Numbered from the stretch's first letter, positions 16,928 through 26,726 are shown. The stretch: DNA of 64,000 nucleotides from Novipirellula galeiformis (GCF_007860095.1 NZ_SJPT01000002.1:496001-560000); one strand, 5' to 3'. The notes: generated by a model from the sequence alone, not told the origin. Numbers and translations are program-made.

Positions 16928-18757
16928 ATGACTCATGATATCTGGATAGTGACTTGCGTTTTGCTGGCGACGATCATTGCATTCGTGCTTGACCGTTTCC
17001 GGCTCGACGTGGTTGCTTTCGTCTCTTTGTTGTCGCTTCTGCTCACGGGGATTCTCACCCCCACCGAAGCAACGGCGGGTTTCTCAAACTCGCTGGTCCT
17101 GATGATCGCGGGACTCTTTGTCGTTGGCGGTGCGATACTGGAATCCGGCGTCGCCGACCTCGCGGGCAGATGGTTAGGCCGAGTTGGTGGTACGTCCACG
17201 ACCCGGCTAACCGTGACCGTGATGCTCGCCAGCGCGTTGTTATCCGCATTTCTTAGTTCGACCGGGACTGTAGCGGTGATGTTACCGGTCGTCTTAAGCC
17301 TCTGTCGCCGCGCTGAGGTCGCGCCTTCAAAGCTGCTGATCCCTCTCGCATTTGCCGCTTCACTTGGCGGCATGCTGACGTTAATTGGTACGCCACCAAA
17401 CATGGTGGTGAATCAGGAACTACGCGATGCGGGGCTCGAAGTCTTCCAATTCTTTTCCTTTGCTCCTGCCGGAATTCTGATGCTGACCCTTGGCATCGTT
17501 TTCATGTGTACCATTGGCACACGTCTGCTCCCGAAACAAGGTACTGGGGCTGAGGATGCGACGCAATTTCAAGGATTCGTTTCACGTCCGGAGCTCATTC
17601 ACAGCTACGGCGTCGGCGGTCAGATCCGCGAAATCAGACTCCCGCATGGATCGACCTTCGCAGGACGCACGCTACGCGACCTCGAGCTACGCACAACCTT
17701 TCACGTCAACGTGCTTGCGGTTTCCACGCCTGGTGCGCGGGGTCCGGTGGTGCGGAAATGCAACCCGGATACTCTTCTGCAACCCGGTGACACTTTGTTT
17801 ATCAAGTCATCGAATGAAGAAGCCACTACAAACTTAATCCGCCAAGGCCAGATGGAGTTGGTTGCTTCCCCGGCGTCACTGCCCAAAGAAGTGCATTTGG
17901 CTGAGCTCATCATTCCTCCGCGGTCGGAATTTGTTGGCCGGACGGTGCGAGATATCGATTTCTTTCGCATGTATGGGGCGATGGTGCTCGCGCTACAAGA
18001 TAGAAACAAGCCGGTCCGCACTCGGACGTCGGACACTCCTCTGGGGCCTGGCGACACGCTGCTAGTCGCCGCCAACGCAAGTGCGTTGAAGAGGCTAAGA
18101 AAATCGCGAAACAATGTTTTACTGGTCAGCGAACAAGAGGAACAGAGAGAGTCTCCACTTACTCCCGCCGCCCGCTGGGTCGTCGTCATCCTCATTGGAA
18201 TGCTGGTTGCAATGAGTACTGGCATCGTTGCAAACGTGACGGCCGTTCTTGTCGCCGCGGCGTTGATGGTGATTGTGGGAGCGTTTCGTGGCTCCAACGC
18301 TTACCAGAGCATCAATTGGGAAAGCATCGTGATGATCGCATCTGTCATGCCGCTCGCAACTGCGTTGGAAAAGACCGGCGCACTCGACTTGGTGGTGGGG
18401 GCGATCGTGGAACGTCCCGGACTTACGAGTCCGAGAACGCTCTTGCTGCTGCTGTTCGCGGTCACGTCGCTACTGAGCCAAGCGATCTCCAATACCGCGA
18501 CCAGCGTCTTGATTGCTCCCCTTGCACTCGAACTTTCCGACCAGCTTGCCGTTTCTCCCTACCCATTGCTGATGGGCGTTGCTTTGGCTGCGTCAACAGC
18601 ATTTTCCACGCCCGTTGCATCACCGATCAACGCTTTGGTTACCGGAGCGGGAGGCTATCGTTTTGGTGATTTTTTAAAGGTGGGCGTGCCGCTTCAATTC
18701 CTGATTCTTATTGCCACACTGTCAATCGTGCCATATCTGTTTCCCTTCAATCCCTGA
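16928..18757 (+). CDS. SLC13-family anion permease with two RCK_C domains
   Basis: A 609-residue transporter. The N-terminal membrane half (about 1-195) contains the SLC13 signature region (LSSTGTVAVMLPV, LTLIGTPPNMVVN). Two soluble RCK_C (TrkA-C) domains occupy about 225-305 and 315-390, both with the LQPGDTL or LGPGDTL turn. The second membrane half (about 405-609) has the matching SQAISNTATSVLIAPLAL motif. Such proteins import sulfate or dicarboxylates with sodium. Its position divergent from the sulfur operon favours a sulfur oxyanion. A TTG at 16922 is an alternative start. Confidence 0.9.
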   Translation: MTHDIWIVTCVLLATIIAFVLDRFRLDVVAFVSLLSLLLTGILTPTEATAGFSNSLVLMIAGLFVVGGAILESGVADLAGRWLGRVGGTSTTRLTVTVMLASALLSAFLSSTGTVAVMLPVVLSLCRRAEVAPSKLLIPLAFAASLGGMLTLIGTPPNMVVNQELRDAGLEVFQFFSFAPAGILMLTLGIVFMCTIGTRLLPKQGTGAEDATQFQGFVSRPELIHSYGVGGQIREIRLPHGSTFAGRTLRDLELRTTFHVNVLAVSTPGARGPVVRKCNPDTLLQPGDTLFIKSSNEEATTNLIRQGQMELVASPASLPKEVHLAELIIPPRSEFVGRTVRDIDFFRMYGAMVLALQDRNKPVRTRTSDTPLGPGDTLLVAANASALKRLRKSRNNVLLVSEQEEQRESPLTPAARWVVVILIGMLVAMSTGIVANVTAVLVAAALMVIVGAFRGSNAYQSINWESIVMIASVMPLATALEKTGALDLVVGAIVERPGLTSPRTLLLLLFAVTSLLSQAISNTATSVLIAPLALELSDQLAVSPYPLLMGVALAASTAFSTPVASPINALVTGAGGYRFGDFLKVGVPLQFLILIATLSIVPYLFPFNP

Positions 18758-18972
18758 TTAGTTCAGATCGGCTAACCCGGTATCGAAGCTCTCGTTCCTA
18801 ACAGGTCTGTGGTTCCTAAGCCGACAACACGCCGAAGGATGGGCTCCCTCGCGAGTGTAGGCAATCGCCGGTTGGGATCTCTAGTGAGAACAAAAAACAG
18901 CCCGCCGGCTAGCGTTAATTGAATTCATCGGCACACGTCCGGCCCGATCGGCGAGAGCCTCATTTTGGTGAG

Positions 18973-19587
18973 TCATTCACGGGCGGGTGTTTCTTTCGCA
19001 TCGGTGGTTTCTAACACCGTTGCCGAGCGTACAAAGGCGATGCCTTGCGTTTGGTTGGATTCGATCATCACGGTCTCGACCACCGGCTCGGTGACCGGCA
19101 CTCCGGCCATCCACTGGACGATGAAGCTGGATCCGCCACGGCCGGACTTGTCGTTATGCTTCATCACAAATTCGGTCGAGGCCAGTGGCCCTAGCCGCAA
19201 TGGCTTTTTAAGTAACGACTGCAACGGCTTGCCGCCGGAGTCATAGTAACGCACTGATGTCACTACGATCTCGTGTTGCCGATCCGAGTTTCGAACGCTC
19301 AACGTGACTGTCAGCAATCGTGGCTTACCGCTCTGGTCATCGATTTGCGAATACGCGGGCACGTACAGCGTCTGGCCCTGCAACGGTGGCCAAGGCAGCG
19401 AGTCCACTTCCATACCGACCTCGTCGCGGACGTCAGGCTCGCGGAACTGCAAACCATCTTCCAACGCTTCGAACCGCAACTCCATAAATACGGCCAGCAC
19501 GATGATCGGCACGACCACGATGACAAACACGACCAATTTCAAGCGGCGAGCAACGCTCTCAGCGGTTTCCAATGAATCGTCATTCAT
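18973..19587 (-). CDS. DUF3124 membrane-anchored protein
   Basis: A 204-residue protein with one membrane helix near the N-terminus (about 19-38) and a DUF3124 domain outside the membrane. The conserved parts are LYVPAYSQI, TVTLSVRNSDRQHEIVVTSVRYYDSGGKP and a FVMKHNDKSGRGGSSFIVQW segment. The function of the family is unknown. GGAA nine bases before the ATG at 19587 favours this start over one 37 codons upstream. It stands alone, about 215 bases past the convergent SLC13 gene. Confidence 0.83.
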   Translation of the reverse strand: MNDDSLETAESVARRLKLVVFVIVVVPIIVLAVFMELRFEALEDGLQFREPDVRDEVGMEVDSLPWPPLQGQTLYVPAYSQIDDQSGKPRLLTVTLSVRNSDRQHEIVVTSVRYYDSGGKPLQSLLKKPLRLGPLASTEFVMKHNDKSGRGGSSFIVQWMAGVPVTEPVVETVMIESNQTQGIAFVRSATVLETTDAKETPARE

Positions 19588-19866
19588 GGGACGTTCCGTT
19601 TCACTGAACTTTAGGGGGACTGCGACCAAGACGCACAGAGCGCAGCGGCAAAACCTGTATTGTACCCAGGCAAGGGCATTGAACGCTATCGTCCTCACCG
19701 GAACGGCACTGACGGCCTACTGTTCTTTGTCCGAAGCTTGCTAGCGCCAGCGGAACACCAACATCGGTTTGCGATCGAAACTGCGAAGCGCGAAGCCGAT
19801 CGTGTAGGCGGTCGCGGTATCGCAGATCGTCAACAGCGGCACCAACAACACCGGAGATTACTTCAG

Positions 19867-20175
19867 CTACAGTTCGGCCTGCAACCGATCGATTTCATCG
19901 AGCAGGCTGGTGAAACGCCTTCCAAAGGCCGTCAGTTCGTATTCAACCCGCGGGGGAACTTCGGGAAAACTGGTCTTTTCCAAGAGCCCAAAGCGGACCA
20001 GTTTTACCAATCGCTCATTCAAAACCTTGGTGGTCAGTCCGTCGGCCGAGCGGACCAATTGACCGGGTCGATTCACACCCCGCCGGACCTCGGCCAACAG
20101 GTGCAGGGTCCATTTGCAGCCCAACACGTTTTGCAAAATATACGCCACGTCTGGCGAGTGCAGTTCGTTCGACAA
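19867..20175 (-). CDS. HxlR-family winged-helix regulator
   Basis: A 102-residue DNA-binding protein with the HxlR pattern: VLGCKWTLHLLAEVRRGVNRPGQL, then TTKVLNERLVKLVRFGLLEK as recognition helix, and a wing at PPRVEYELTAFGRRF. The usual N-terminal sensing Cys is missing; the Cys in GCKWT is the only one. No ATG is available. The double purine-rich stretch GAGGAACGAGGA seven bases upstream points to TTG at 20175; a TTG at 20196 is the other choice. It diverges from a small thioredoxin gene, suggesting redox-linked control of that gene. Confidence 0.85.
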   Translation of the reverse strand: MSNELHSPDVAYILQNVLGCKWTLHLLAEVRRGVNRPGQLVRSADGLTTKVLNERLVKLVRFGLLEKTSFPEVPPRVEYELTAFGRRFTSLLDEIDRLQAEL

Positions 20176-20182
20176 AATTGAT

Positions 20183-20194
20183 TCCTCGTTCCTC
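20183..20194 (-). promoter_or_regulatory. Ribosome-binding site deciding the HxlR start
   Basis: Minus-strand GAGGAACGAGGA, with its last GAGGA seven bases from the TTG at 20175. It would be lost inside the coding region if the TTG at 20196 were used. Confidence 0.6.
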
Positions 20195-20198
20195 AATT

Positions 20199-20222
20199 GT
20201 TACCAATAAGTAAGTAGGTAAC
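20199..20222. promoter_or_regulatory. Candidate HxlR operator (inverted repeat)
   Basis: GTTACC and GGTAAC are perfect 6-base arms 12 bases apart, with the direct repeat TAAG-TAAG between them. The site lies in the divergent gap between the HxlR and thioredoxin genes, 24 bases upstream of the preferred HxlR start. Position and symmetry suit a dimeric regulator; binding is inferred. Confidence 0.5.
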
Positions 20223-20328
20223 CCAAAAGTGCTTGGTTTTCAGCCACAGGACCGCGTCTAGAATTCAACCGTCTCGCAACCGCAGAGACTTGTTCGTTAC
20301 GATCCAAGATTAACATAAAGGAAGTCAG

Positions 20329-20565
20329 ATGAAATCCAAGGCGCAGTTTTACCATGCGGGTTGCCCCGTTTGCATCAGTGCCGAAAAATCCGTCGCCCAG
20401 TCGCTCGATCCCGCTCGCTTTGACGTCGAGATCGTGCACTTGGGGGAACAGGGGCAACGCGTCGGCGAGGCCGAACAGCGGGGCGTCCAATCCGTGCCCG
20501 CTTTGGTGCTGGACGGCCAGGTGTTCCACATCAATCACGGCGCCGACCTGGCGGCGCTAAAGTAA
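20329..20565 (+). CDS. Small thioredoxin-fold protein
   Basis: A 78-residue mini-thioredoxin or glutaredoxin-like protein. The active motif is C-P-V-C at residues 12-15 after the first strand (AQFYHAGCPVC), and the cis-proline is present in QSVPALVLDGQVFHIN. It has no signal peptide and is shorter than a normal thioredoxin, close to the glutaredoxin-like minimum. AAGGAAG precedes the ATG. It is divergent from the HxlR regulator with a candidate operator between them, so it is probably its target. The partner proteins are unknown. Confidence 0.85.
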   Translation: MKSKAQFYHAGCPVCISAEKSVAQSLDPARFDVEIVHLGEQGQRVGEAEQRGVQSVPALVLDGQVFHINHGADLAALK

Positions 20566-20594
20566 CACGCCGCGGCGTTTCGGACGGTATCCGT

Positions 20595-20651
20595 CCTACT
20601 GTCGCCAGACGGTAGGACTTTGCTCGCCTGTCACGCTCTGGCGAGCCAAGC
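20595..20651. repeat. Diverged REP-like bipartite palindrome
   Basis: A worn copy of the window's palindrome family. The left hairpin has a GTC-GCCA-GAC centre extended by CCTAC and GTAGG. The right part (CACGCTCTGGCGAGCC) keeps the CGCTC-TGGC-GAGC hairpin. The rest of the 20566-20789 gap shows nothing else. Confidence 0.6.
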
Positions 20652-20789
20652 GATGTGTGGAAATAGGATCACGAGCGAATCGCGTTGTCGGTGGCGATTT
20701 AGCTGTCCTCGGTGCTGTGAGTTTCAAACCAGCGAAACACCCTAACGTCGCGGTTCACTTTTTAATCGTTCATCATCGATCACAACGCG

Positions 20790-21527
20790 TCATCGATCAC
20801 AACGCGTCACCATCCACGCTCTCACCGTGACCGGTTGTGCAAAGAGTAGATGGGGTTCATCGGTGAGAGGAAATCCACAGGGCTCCGTCATTGTGTTATG
20901 CCGCTGTGTCCACGTCGCTGGCGAAAGCCTCCAGGGCGGATGATCGATTTCGCCTCGACACAAGCGACCTTTTCGATCGGCACTGTATAGGCAGTAACGA
21001 GCGGTCAACCAGTACTCCAACGTTCCCGGTGCGGCGTAAAATGGTTCACCCGTTGCTTGGTAGCTTGCCGCAAACGCGGCGGAGGGTTCACCGCGATGCG
21101 TTCGCTCACTTCGGTATTCAATCGCCCCCGATTCGTCTTGGACGAGCGACATCTTCGCGTCCATGTACGGCAAATTGAACGTCGCCCGCGCAACACGAAC
21201 CGCGACCCGGCTTTCCGCATCGAGCGAGAAGAACCAAACCCCCGGCTTTCCATCGACAATGACATAAGTGCGCACATTCAGTTCTAGAAAGCGACTCAGC
21301 CGTGGCAATGGCTGACAGCACCTTGGAGAGACATTCGACATCAAGAATGGAACGACACCAACCCAGGCTTGCCCTTGATGCGTATCCAGCGTCATTCCTG
21401 CGGGGAGCAGTCTAGCAACGCGTTCCGGATCGACCGGCCAATGAGCGAACAATAACTCGGACCAAGTCATGCGCATGGCCCAAGGAAAACTAGGCAACGA
21501 CCAAGTGCGATCCGTTTTTGCGTTCAT
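20790..21527 (-). CDS. DUF2071 (YqjF-like) protein
   Basis: A 246-residue soluble protein of the DUF2071 family. Typical parts are MTWSELLFAHWPVDPERVARLLPAGM near the N-terminus, AWVGVVPFLMSNV, LELNVRTYV and FFSLDAESRVAVRVAR, ending with HLLFAQPVTVRAW. The family has an acetoacetate-decarboxylase-like fold, but its biochemical role is unknown. The start at 21527 has GAGAG upstream; ATG at 21551 lacks any ribosome site. It is a lone gene. Confidence 0.87.
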   Translation of the reverse strand: MNAKTDRTWSLPSFPWAMRMTWSELLFAHWPVDPERVARLLPAGMTLDTHQGQAWVGVVPFLMSNVSPRCCQPLPRLSRFLELNVRTYVIVDGKPGVWFFSLDAESRVAVRVARATFNLPYMDAKMSLVQDESGAIEYRSERTHRGEPSAAFAASYQATGEPFYAAPGTLEYWLTARYCLYSADRKGRLCRGEIDHPPWRLSPATWTQRHNTMTEPCGFPLTDEPHLLFAQPVTVRAWMVTRCDR

Positions 21528-21551
21528 GTCAATCTCTCGATCCCCGTTCAT

Positions 21552-21998
21552 GCGGTGGGAGTTAAAACCCCAATGACTCCATCGGCCAATCGCATTGATA
21601 CTACATCGCGACCGGCTTTTGGGGCGAGCTCAACGACGTTCGAACAATTCTGACCGGAAATAGCCGATGGCGATTCTGGCTACGGGGCTGCGTTCATGGT
21701 CGTTAAGCAGGGAGGCAGGAATGATTGAGTGAAATCCCATTAGCCGCTTGGGGCGTAAGCCCCCGCTTGAACAGTGGCTAACGCCAAAACGGCTAATCTA
21801 CCGAAGACTCCTGCCTGCTTAAGGGAACTCGGATTACACCCACGTCGAGTGGCAAGTTGGATTCTTTGCACGAGAACCATCCATGGCCTAGATTTTGTCA
21901 TTCCTTGCGCTGCGCTCGTTCCACTGGCGGGCTCTATTGATTGAGCGGCGAGTATTTTCGAACGTGTTGCACTATTTCCCAGGACCGATGGCTTAATC
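21552..21998. other. Gap with one palindrome
   Basis: About 450 bases without a supported gene. The only clear structure is the inverted repeat at 21739-21797, listed separately. AGGA at 21981 is too far from the GTG at 21999 to be a convincing ribosome site. Confidence 0.55.
21739..21797. repeat. Inverted repeat, TTAGCCG family
   Basis: A 59-base imperfect palindrome: the left arm TAGCCGCTTGGGGCGTAAGC pairs with the complement of the right arm GCTAACGCCAAAACGGCTA with a few mismatches. The sequence differs from the GTAGCTAC palindromes elsewhere in the window, so it is a second palindrome family. Confidence 0.65.
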
Positions 21999-24900
21999 GT
22001 GGACTTCTTCATTTCGCTCGTTTTCATCTGGGGCTTGATCACGCTGGTGGGCCACTATTCTTGGGTCTTGCTGGCGAAACTATACCAGTCGCTCGCCGGT
22101 GCACCGCCGGTTCCAAGGAATCGTGTCGATCGCGACGGTTTTAACGCAATATTGGATCGTTTGGTTTCTGGGGGGCAACTCAGCCGCGAAGAAGCAGCCC
22201 AACTGTGGGATAAAGCGGAACAAATTGGAGCACAGCCTGAGCCGCCGAGGGGAGCGATGCCTATCCCGCAGCCTGCGGCCATGGAACCGGATAGCGAGCC
22301 CGTTTTCTCGGCGGAACTAGTTGAAGAATCAAGTCAAGCGAACTCGCCGGTCGCGGCTCCGCACTATCCGCTTTCCGATCGCCGTGCTTGGTCCGAGGTG
22401 GTCGCGTCCTTCTTGGCGGTTCACAACATTCGTTGGGGAGAATTGGTCGCCGGGGTCATGATCGTGTTTTGCTCGATCGGGCTTGTCATGAGCTTGTGGA
22501 GCACTTTGACGACGGTCCATCGTGTGGTTCCGTCCATTGTTTTCATGACTGCGAATGCCGCGATCTTCTTAGCTGGTTTCTACACATTGGCAAAGTGGAA
22601 ACTGAGGCACACCAGTCGAGCAGTGCTGTTGATCGCGACACTGTTGGTCCCACTCAGCGTGATGGCGGGACTAGCAACGACGGGGGACATTCACGCGGCA
22701 GTGTCGCTTACGGACCCAATCACCCTGATTGCAATTGTGATTGGCGTGATCGTCAATAGTGTGTTGCTGCTTGGTACAGGGCGTGCTTTATACGGCAGCG
22801 CGCGTGCACTCGCATTTGCCGTTGCGGTTGCTGGTCCCACATTGATCATCCCTTTGATACCCGCTCTGTTACGAACATTGGGCGACACGGCAGGTTATGT
22901 CATTGCGGCTGCGAGCTTCATGGTTGCTGGGGCACTGATCGGTTTCCAAAAGCCTCGCCGAGCTGGCACCCTAAATCGACGCTACCTATCGTGTGGCTCG
23001 CGACATCAGTGGTCGTTTCTTGGCGTGAGTGTTTTCTCACTGACTGCGGTCGTGCTTGCGTTTGCCTACATCGGGCGTGATCAGGGCTCGCCGCTTTGGA
23101 ATTCGCTTCTTATTGGCTGCCTTCCCGCGCTCGCAGCATGGGCCATCGGTACACATTGGACCAAGCTCAAGTCGACGTTGCCGTCGCACCAGTTTGTGGG
23201 TCAAGTGATCTGCATTTTAAGTTGCAGCTTGATCTTTGTTGCATTACCAGTGCTGGCGTCGGGCTTCGTTTCGTTGTGGTTGTGGGCAATCGTTTCGACG
23301 TCGTCTTTTGTTGGATTGTGGAGTGTCTATCGTCGTCCGCCTTGGTTGGCGATCGCCAGCGTGCCAGTGGGAATTGCGGCCGCGCTCAGTAGTACGAGCT
23401 GGATGCGACAAGTTCCCTGGGAATCGGTTCCCTGGACGCATCGAATCTTGGGTGGCGAACCCATGATCTCGGGACTCGTGTTGGCCGCGATCACGATCGG
23501 CTTAGCAAAGTGGAAACGAGGAACCGCAGAGGAACGATCGTTGTTGGCAGTCGCTGCGACCTGGTTTGGACTGACCGCGTTCAATGCGACCGTGCTTGCG
23601 TTCGCGGGAGAAGATTGGTTCGGTATCGTTCCCCGTTTTCTTCACATTGCAATTTTGGCGATCCTTGTTTCGGGAAGCGTCTATGCCGCTTGCACGAGCG
23701 GACTCAAGCCAATCGTTGCCGGAGTGCTCACTGCCGTTTTGGCTTGTAGTTTGTTCCACCCCATCACGCTTGCTCCGGAGATGGTGTTCGGCGATGAAAA
23801 AACTTGGTTGCTTTCGCTCGTGTTTTCCGGGGCTGTTCTGGCAGGTTGCATTGAACTGGCGAAGAGAATAGCGACTGAAAACCGCCAGCGAATCCTCACG
23901 GAGTGGAGCAATGCAGCGTGCCTGTACTTGGTCGGCTCTCTCGCGGTGATCGCGGTCTCGATCAGTAACGGATGGGGTTCGGAAAACGTGGCGACGATGT
24001 TGACCGTCGTGGCAGTTTGGTTAGTCGTTTCAATACGGTGGCTCACGACTAGCGAAGGGACGAATTTGACCTCATCGCTCGGATTGTGTTTGGTGCCGTG
24101 TGCCGTTGTGACCAGTGCAACTCTCTATTGGGACCGTCACTTTGTCGTGTGGTTCGAATTGACGGCCGTGGCAATTTTCGTGTTTTCCGAAGCAGTTGCG
24201 TTGATCTCCGCTGCGAACGGCCAAGACCGCCTTGATCGTTCGACACTGTCTGTTTCGCTGATCGCGATCGTGTGTGGTATCGCAGCGTTTATGCTCGGAC
24301 CTGTGTTTGAAACGCAAACCTCCGCGGCATTGGCACTCGTCTCGCTTTCGATCGTGGGACTCGTCATTGGGGTTGCTTGGGGACGCAATCGGGAATCGCG
24401 TCTTCATCACACGGGCATGCGTTTGGCATGTGGCTTGGTTCTATTTGGCGGCGGATGGACGCTTGCGAATTGGAATGGAGCCAGTGGATCAATCGATGAG
24501 CTGCGAACATTGATTGTCGTTTGGACCACAGGCTGGATGTTGTATTGGCAGTCGGCACTGATGTTGCGAAACCGCATCAAAAACGAAGCTCACACGTATG
24601 CAGCGGTTAGTTTTGCGGTGATCTCGGTGCTGCTCGTCGCTGTTGAAATCGGTCACGAAACGATACGACTGGACTCCGGTGATCCGACGTCTCAGCAACT
24701 TTTGCTGTTTGCGGTGCGTGCGTTGTTCATGCTACTTCTTGCCAGTCTCACTTGGGTTCGAAGTAAGAACGCATGGACACTTGGGGCTTCGCTCACTGCG
24801 GCTATCGGCATGATGGGGTGTAGCGTCCTGAGCGTCGCCCATTTCGCCGGACTTTCCGCTTGGCAAGCAATCGTTGTGTCCGTGATCGCAGCGTCAATGT

Positions 24901-26459
24901 TGTCAGCGTTGGCAGCGATGGGATTGACGGCCATGGTGAGACTGCATCGTTCAGCAACGGATCGGCTGGTTGGCATCCGTCCTGCCGCATCGGATCATGG
25001 CATTTCAATTCTGTGGCCGCTGATCGCGAGTGTGGTGGTTTCCGGGATTGCTGCTGTATCCTCAATGATGTGGGATGCATCTTATGGCGTTTCCCAGTTG
25101 CTCGTTTCTTCGATCGCGATTGCCGCGTTTGGAATGAGCGAATTAGCGGAGCGTTTTAATCGTACATCGCTTCAACGATTGACACTTGCCACTGTCTTCC
25201 TGGCGATTTATATGGCTGCCAGCGTTCCAGTAAGCGGCCAAATGCACCCTCTATTATGTGGGACGATGCGGTGGTTCATTGTGTCAGTTGCGATGATTCC
25301 CGCTTTGATGTGGGCGGTGCCGAAAGTGTTTGGCGAAGCTTGGACAAGTCGCTGGCGTGGTTCCCTCGATTATGCCGCGTATGTTTGTGGCGTGTTCGCC
25401 AGCGGTTCGCTGCTTGGAATGCTCATTCAGGAATCCATGCTTCGTGACGCGGCGGGAATTCCTGGCCTTCCGCTGACGTTGATCGTGGGGGTAGCAATGA
25501 CGATTGCGGTGCTTAGCGGAGTCGCCGCTTGGATAAGCATCCAACGTTTGGAGTTGAACGATTCCTATCGCCGTGGATTGATCATTACGGCCCAGGCACT
25601 TGGTTTAGTCGCTTGGTTGCATTTGTTCTTGTGTCGCCGAGAGTTCGCCATGTTTGGGCTTCAAGCGTATTGGCCGTACCTTGTTTTGTTTGTCGCGTTC
25701 TTGAGTGTGGGATTGGTCGAGTTTTTGAAGAGGCGAGGTGACTCGGTATTGGCGGGGACATTGGGACAAACGAGTCTCTATCTGCCCCTGATTCCTGCGA
25801 TTGGGATGTTGATGAGCGGCGGAGGAGAATCGTTCGTGAGTGCGATTCCTGGGATTCGATCATTGACGATCCTGCTAACCGTCGCCGCTGGCTATTACAT
25901 CTGGTTATCGCGATTGTGGAACGGGTTGCCGCCAAAGGTGTTGATGGTGTTGTTTGCCAACTCTGCGTTTTGGTCCCTTTTGGCCCAGCGTCCTGGTTGG
26001 GATTTCTTCAGTCACCCACAGTTCTGGTTGATTCCACCGGCAATCTGTGTGTTGATCGTTGCCCAAATGAATCGCGAACGACTCGACGCACGATTCTTAG
26101 CGGCCATTCGCTACAGCGCCACGATTTTGATCTACGTCAGCAGCACCGCGGATATGTTGGTCCATCAGATAGGATCAAGTTTGTGGGGACCGGTCATCCT
26201 AATCTTGTTGGCTCTCACTGGGATTGCTGCGGGGGTGATATTCCGAGTTCGGCCATTTCTGTACTTGGGCAGCTTCTTCGTGCTCGTTGGCGTGATCAGT
26301 ATGGTGTGGCACGCACAACGTTCGATCGATCAAGTTTGGCCATGGTGGGTGTTCGGTATCACAACGGGAGTAGGACTACTCGTCGCCCTGATGTCGATCG
26401 AGAAGAACAAAGGAAAACTACAACAACTATCCGCCCGTTTAGCGACTTGGGAATCGTAG
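21999..26459 (+). CDS. Very large polytopic membrane protein, unknown function
   Basis: A 1486-residue protein of unknown function. One helix at the extreme N-terminus (about 3-24) is followed by a soluble segment (about 25-140) with a short helical SREEAAQLWDKAEQIG part and a Pro/Ala/Glu-rich linker. The rest is an almost unbroken series of hydrophobic helices, by eye in the range of 35 to 45, with short loops. No transporter or enzyme motif is recognised. It uses a GTG start and stands alone in its transcription unit. The layout recalls DUF2339-type giant membrane proteins, but I cannot confirm homology. Confidence 0.85.
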   Translation: MDFFISLVFIWGLITLVGHYSWVLLAKLYQSLAGAPPVPRNRVDRDGFNAILDRLVSGGQLSREEAAQLWDKAEQIGAQPEPPRGAMPIPQPAAMEPDSEPVFSAELVEESSQANSPVAAPHYPLSDRRAWSEVVASFLAVHNIRWGELVAGVMIVFCSIGLVMSLWSTLTTVHRVVPSIVFMTANAAIFLAGFYTLAKWKLRHTSRAVLLIATLLVPLSVMAGLATTGDIHAAVSLTDPITLIAIVIGVIVNSVLLLGTGRALYGSARALAFAVAVAGPTLIIPLIPALLRTLGDTAGYVIAAASFMVAGALIGFQKPRRAGTLNRRYLSCGSRHQWSFLGVSVFSLTAVVLAFAYIGRDQGSPLWNSLLIGCLPALAAWAIGTHWTKLKSTLPSHQFVGQVICILSCSLIFVALPVLASGFVSLWLWAIVSTSSFVGLWSVYRRPPWLAIASVPVGIAAALSSTSWMRQVPWESVPWTHRILGGEPMISGLVLAAITIGLAKWKRGTAEERSLLAVAATWFGLTAFNATVLAFAGEDWFGIVPRFLHIAILAILVSGSVYAACTSGLKPIVAGVLTAVLACSLFHPITLAPEMVFGDEKTWLLSLVFSGAVLAGCIELAKRIATENRQRILTEWSNAACLYLVGSLAVIAVSISNGWGSENVATMLTVVAVWLVVSIRWLTTSEGTNLTSSLGLCLVPCAVVTSATLYWDRHFVVWFELTAVAIFVFSEAVALISAANGQDRLDRSTLSVSLIAIVCGIAAFMLGPVFETQTSAALALVSLSIVGLVIGVAWGRNRESRLHHTGMRLACGLVLFGGGWTLANWNGASGSIDELRTLIVVWTTGWMLYWQSALMLRNRIKNEAHTYAAVSFAVISVLLVAVEIGHETIRLDSGDPTSQQLLLFAVRALFMLLLASLTWVRSKNAWTLGASLTAAIGMMGCSVLSVAHFAGLSAWQAIVVSVIAASMLSALAAMGLTAMVRLHRSATDRLVGIRPAASDHGISILWPLIASVVVSGIAAVSSMMWDASYGVSQLLVSSIAIAAFGMSELAERFNRTSLQRLTLATVFLAIYMAASVPVSGQMHPLLCGTMRWFIVSVAMIPALMWAVPKVFGEAWTSRWRGSLDYAAYVCGVFASGSLLGMLIQESMLRDAAGIPGLPLTLIVGVAMTIAVLSGVAAWISIQRLELNDSYRRGLIITAQALGLVAWLHLFLCRREFAMFGLQAYWPYLVLFVAFLSVGLVEFLKRRGDSVLAGTLGQTSLYLPLIPAIGMLMSGGGESFVSAIPGIRSLTILLTVAAGYYIWLSRLWNGLPPKVLMVLFANSAFWSLLAQRPGWDFFSHPQFWLIPPAICVLIVAQMNRERLDARFLAAIRYSATILIYVSSTADMLVHQIGSSLWGPVILILLALTGIAAGVIFRVRPFLYLGSFFVLVGVISMVWHAQRSIDQVWPWWVFGITTGVGLLVALMSIEKNKGKLQQLSARLATWES

Positions 26460-26726
26460 TGTGGTAAAAAGCAAACTCGTTGAGCGTGCACCTCAGACCG
26501 GCGCCGATGACACTGAAATCGTCGCCCCGCGATTTCGCACGACGCGGCGAGTTGCGACTATTGACTCAAAAGTCTGCAGCGATCTGTATTGTTGAGGAGT
26601 AGCCCGACCGATTACGACTGACTTCATCGACGCCGAAGGCAACGCAATGCACATGAAGTTTCGTCGCCGCCAAGCTTGAGTTCCAGTCTCCCAGGACACT
26701 CCCGTTGCTTGTTCTTTGCGATCGGA

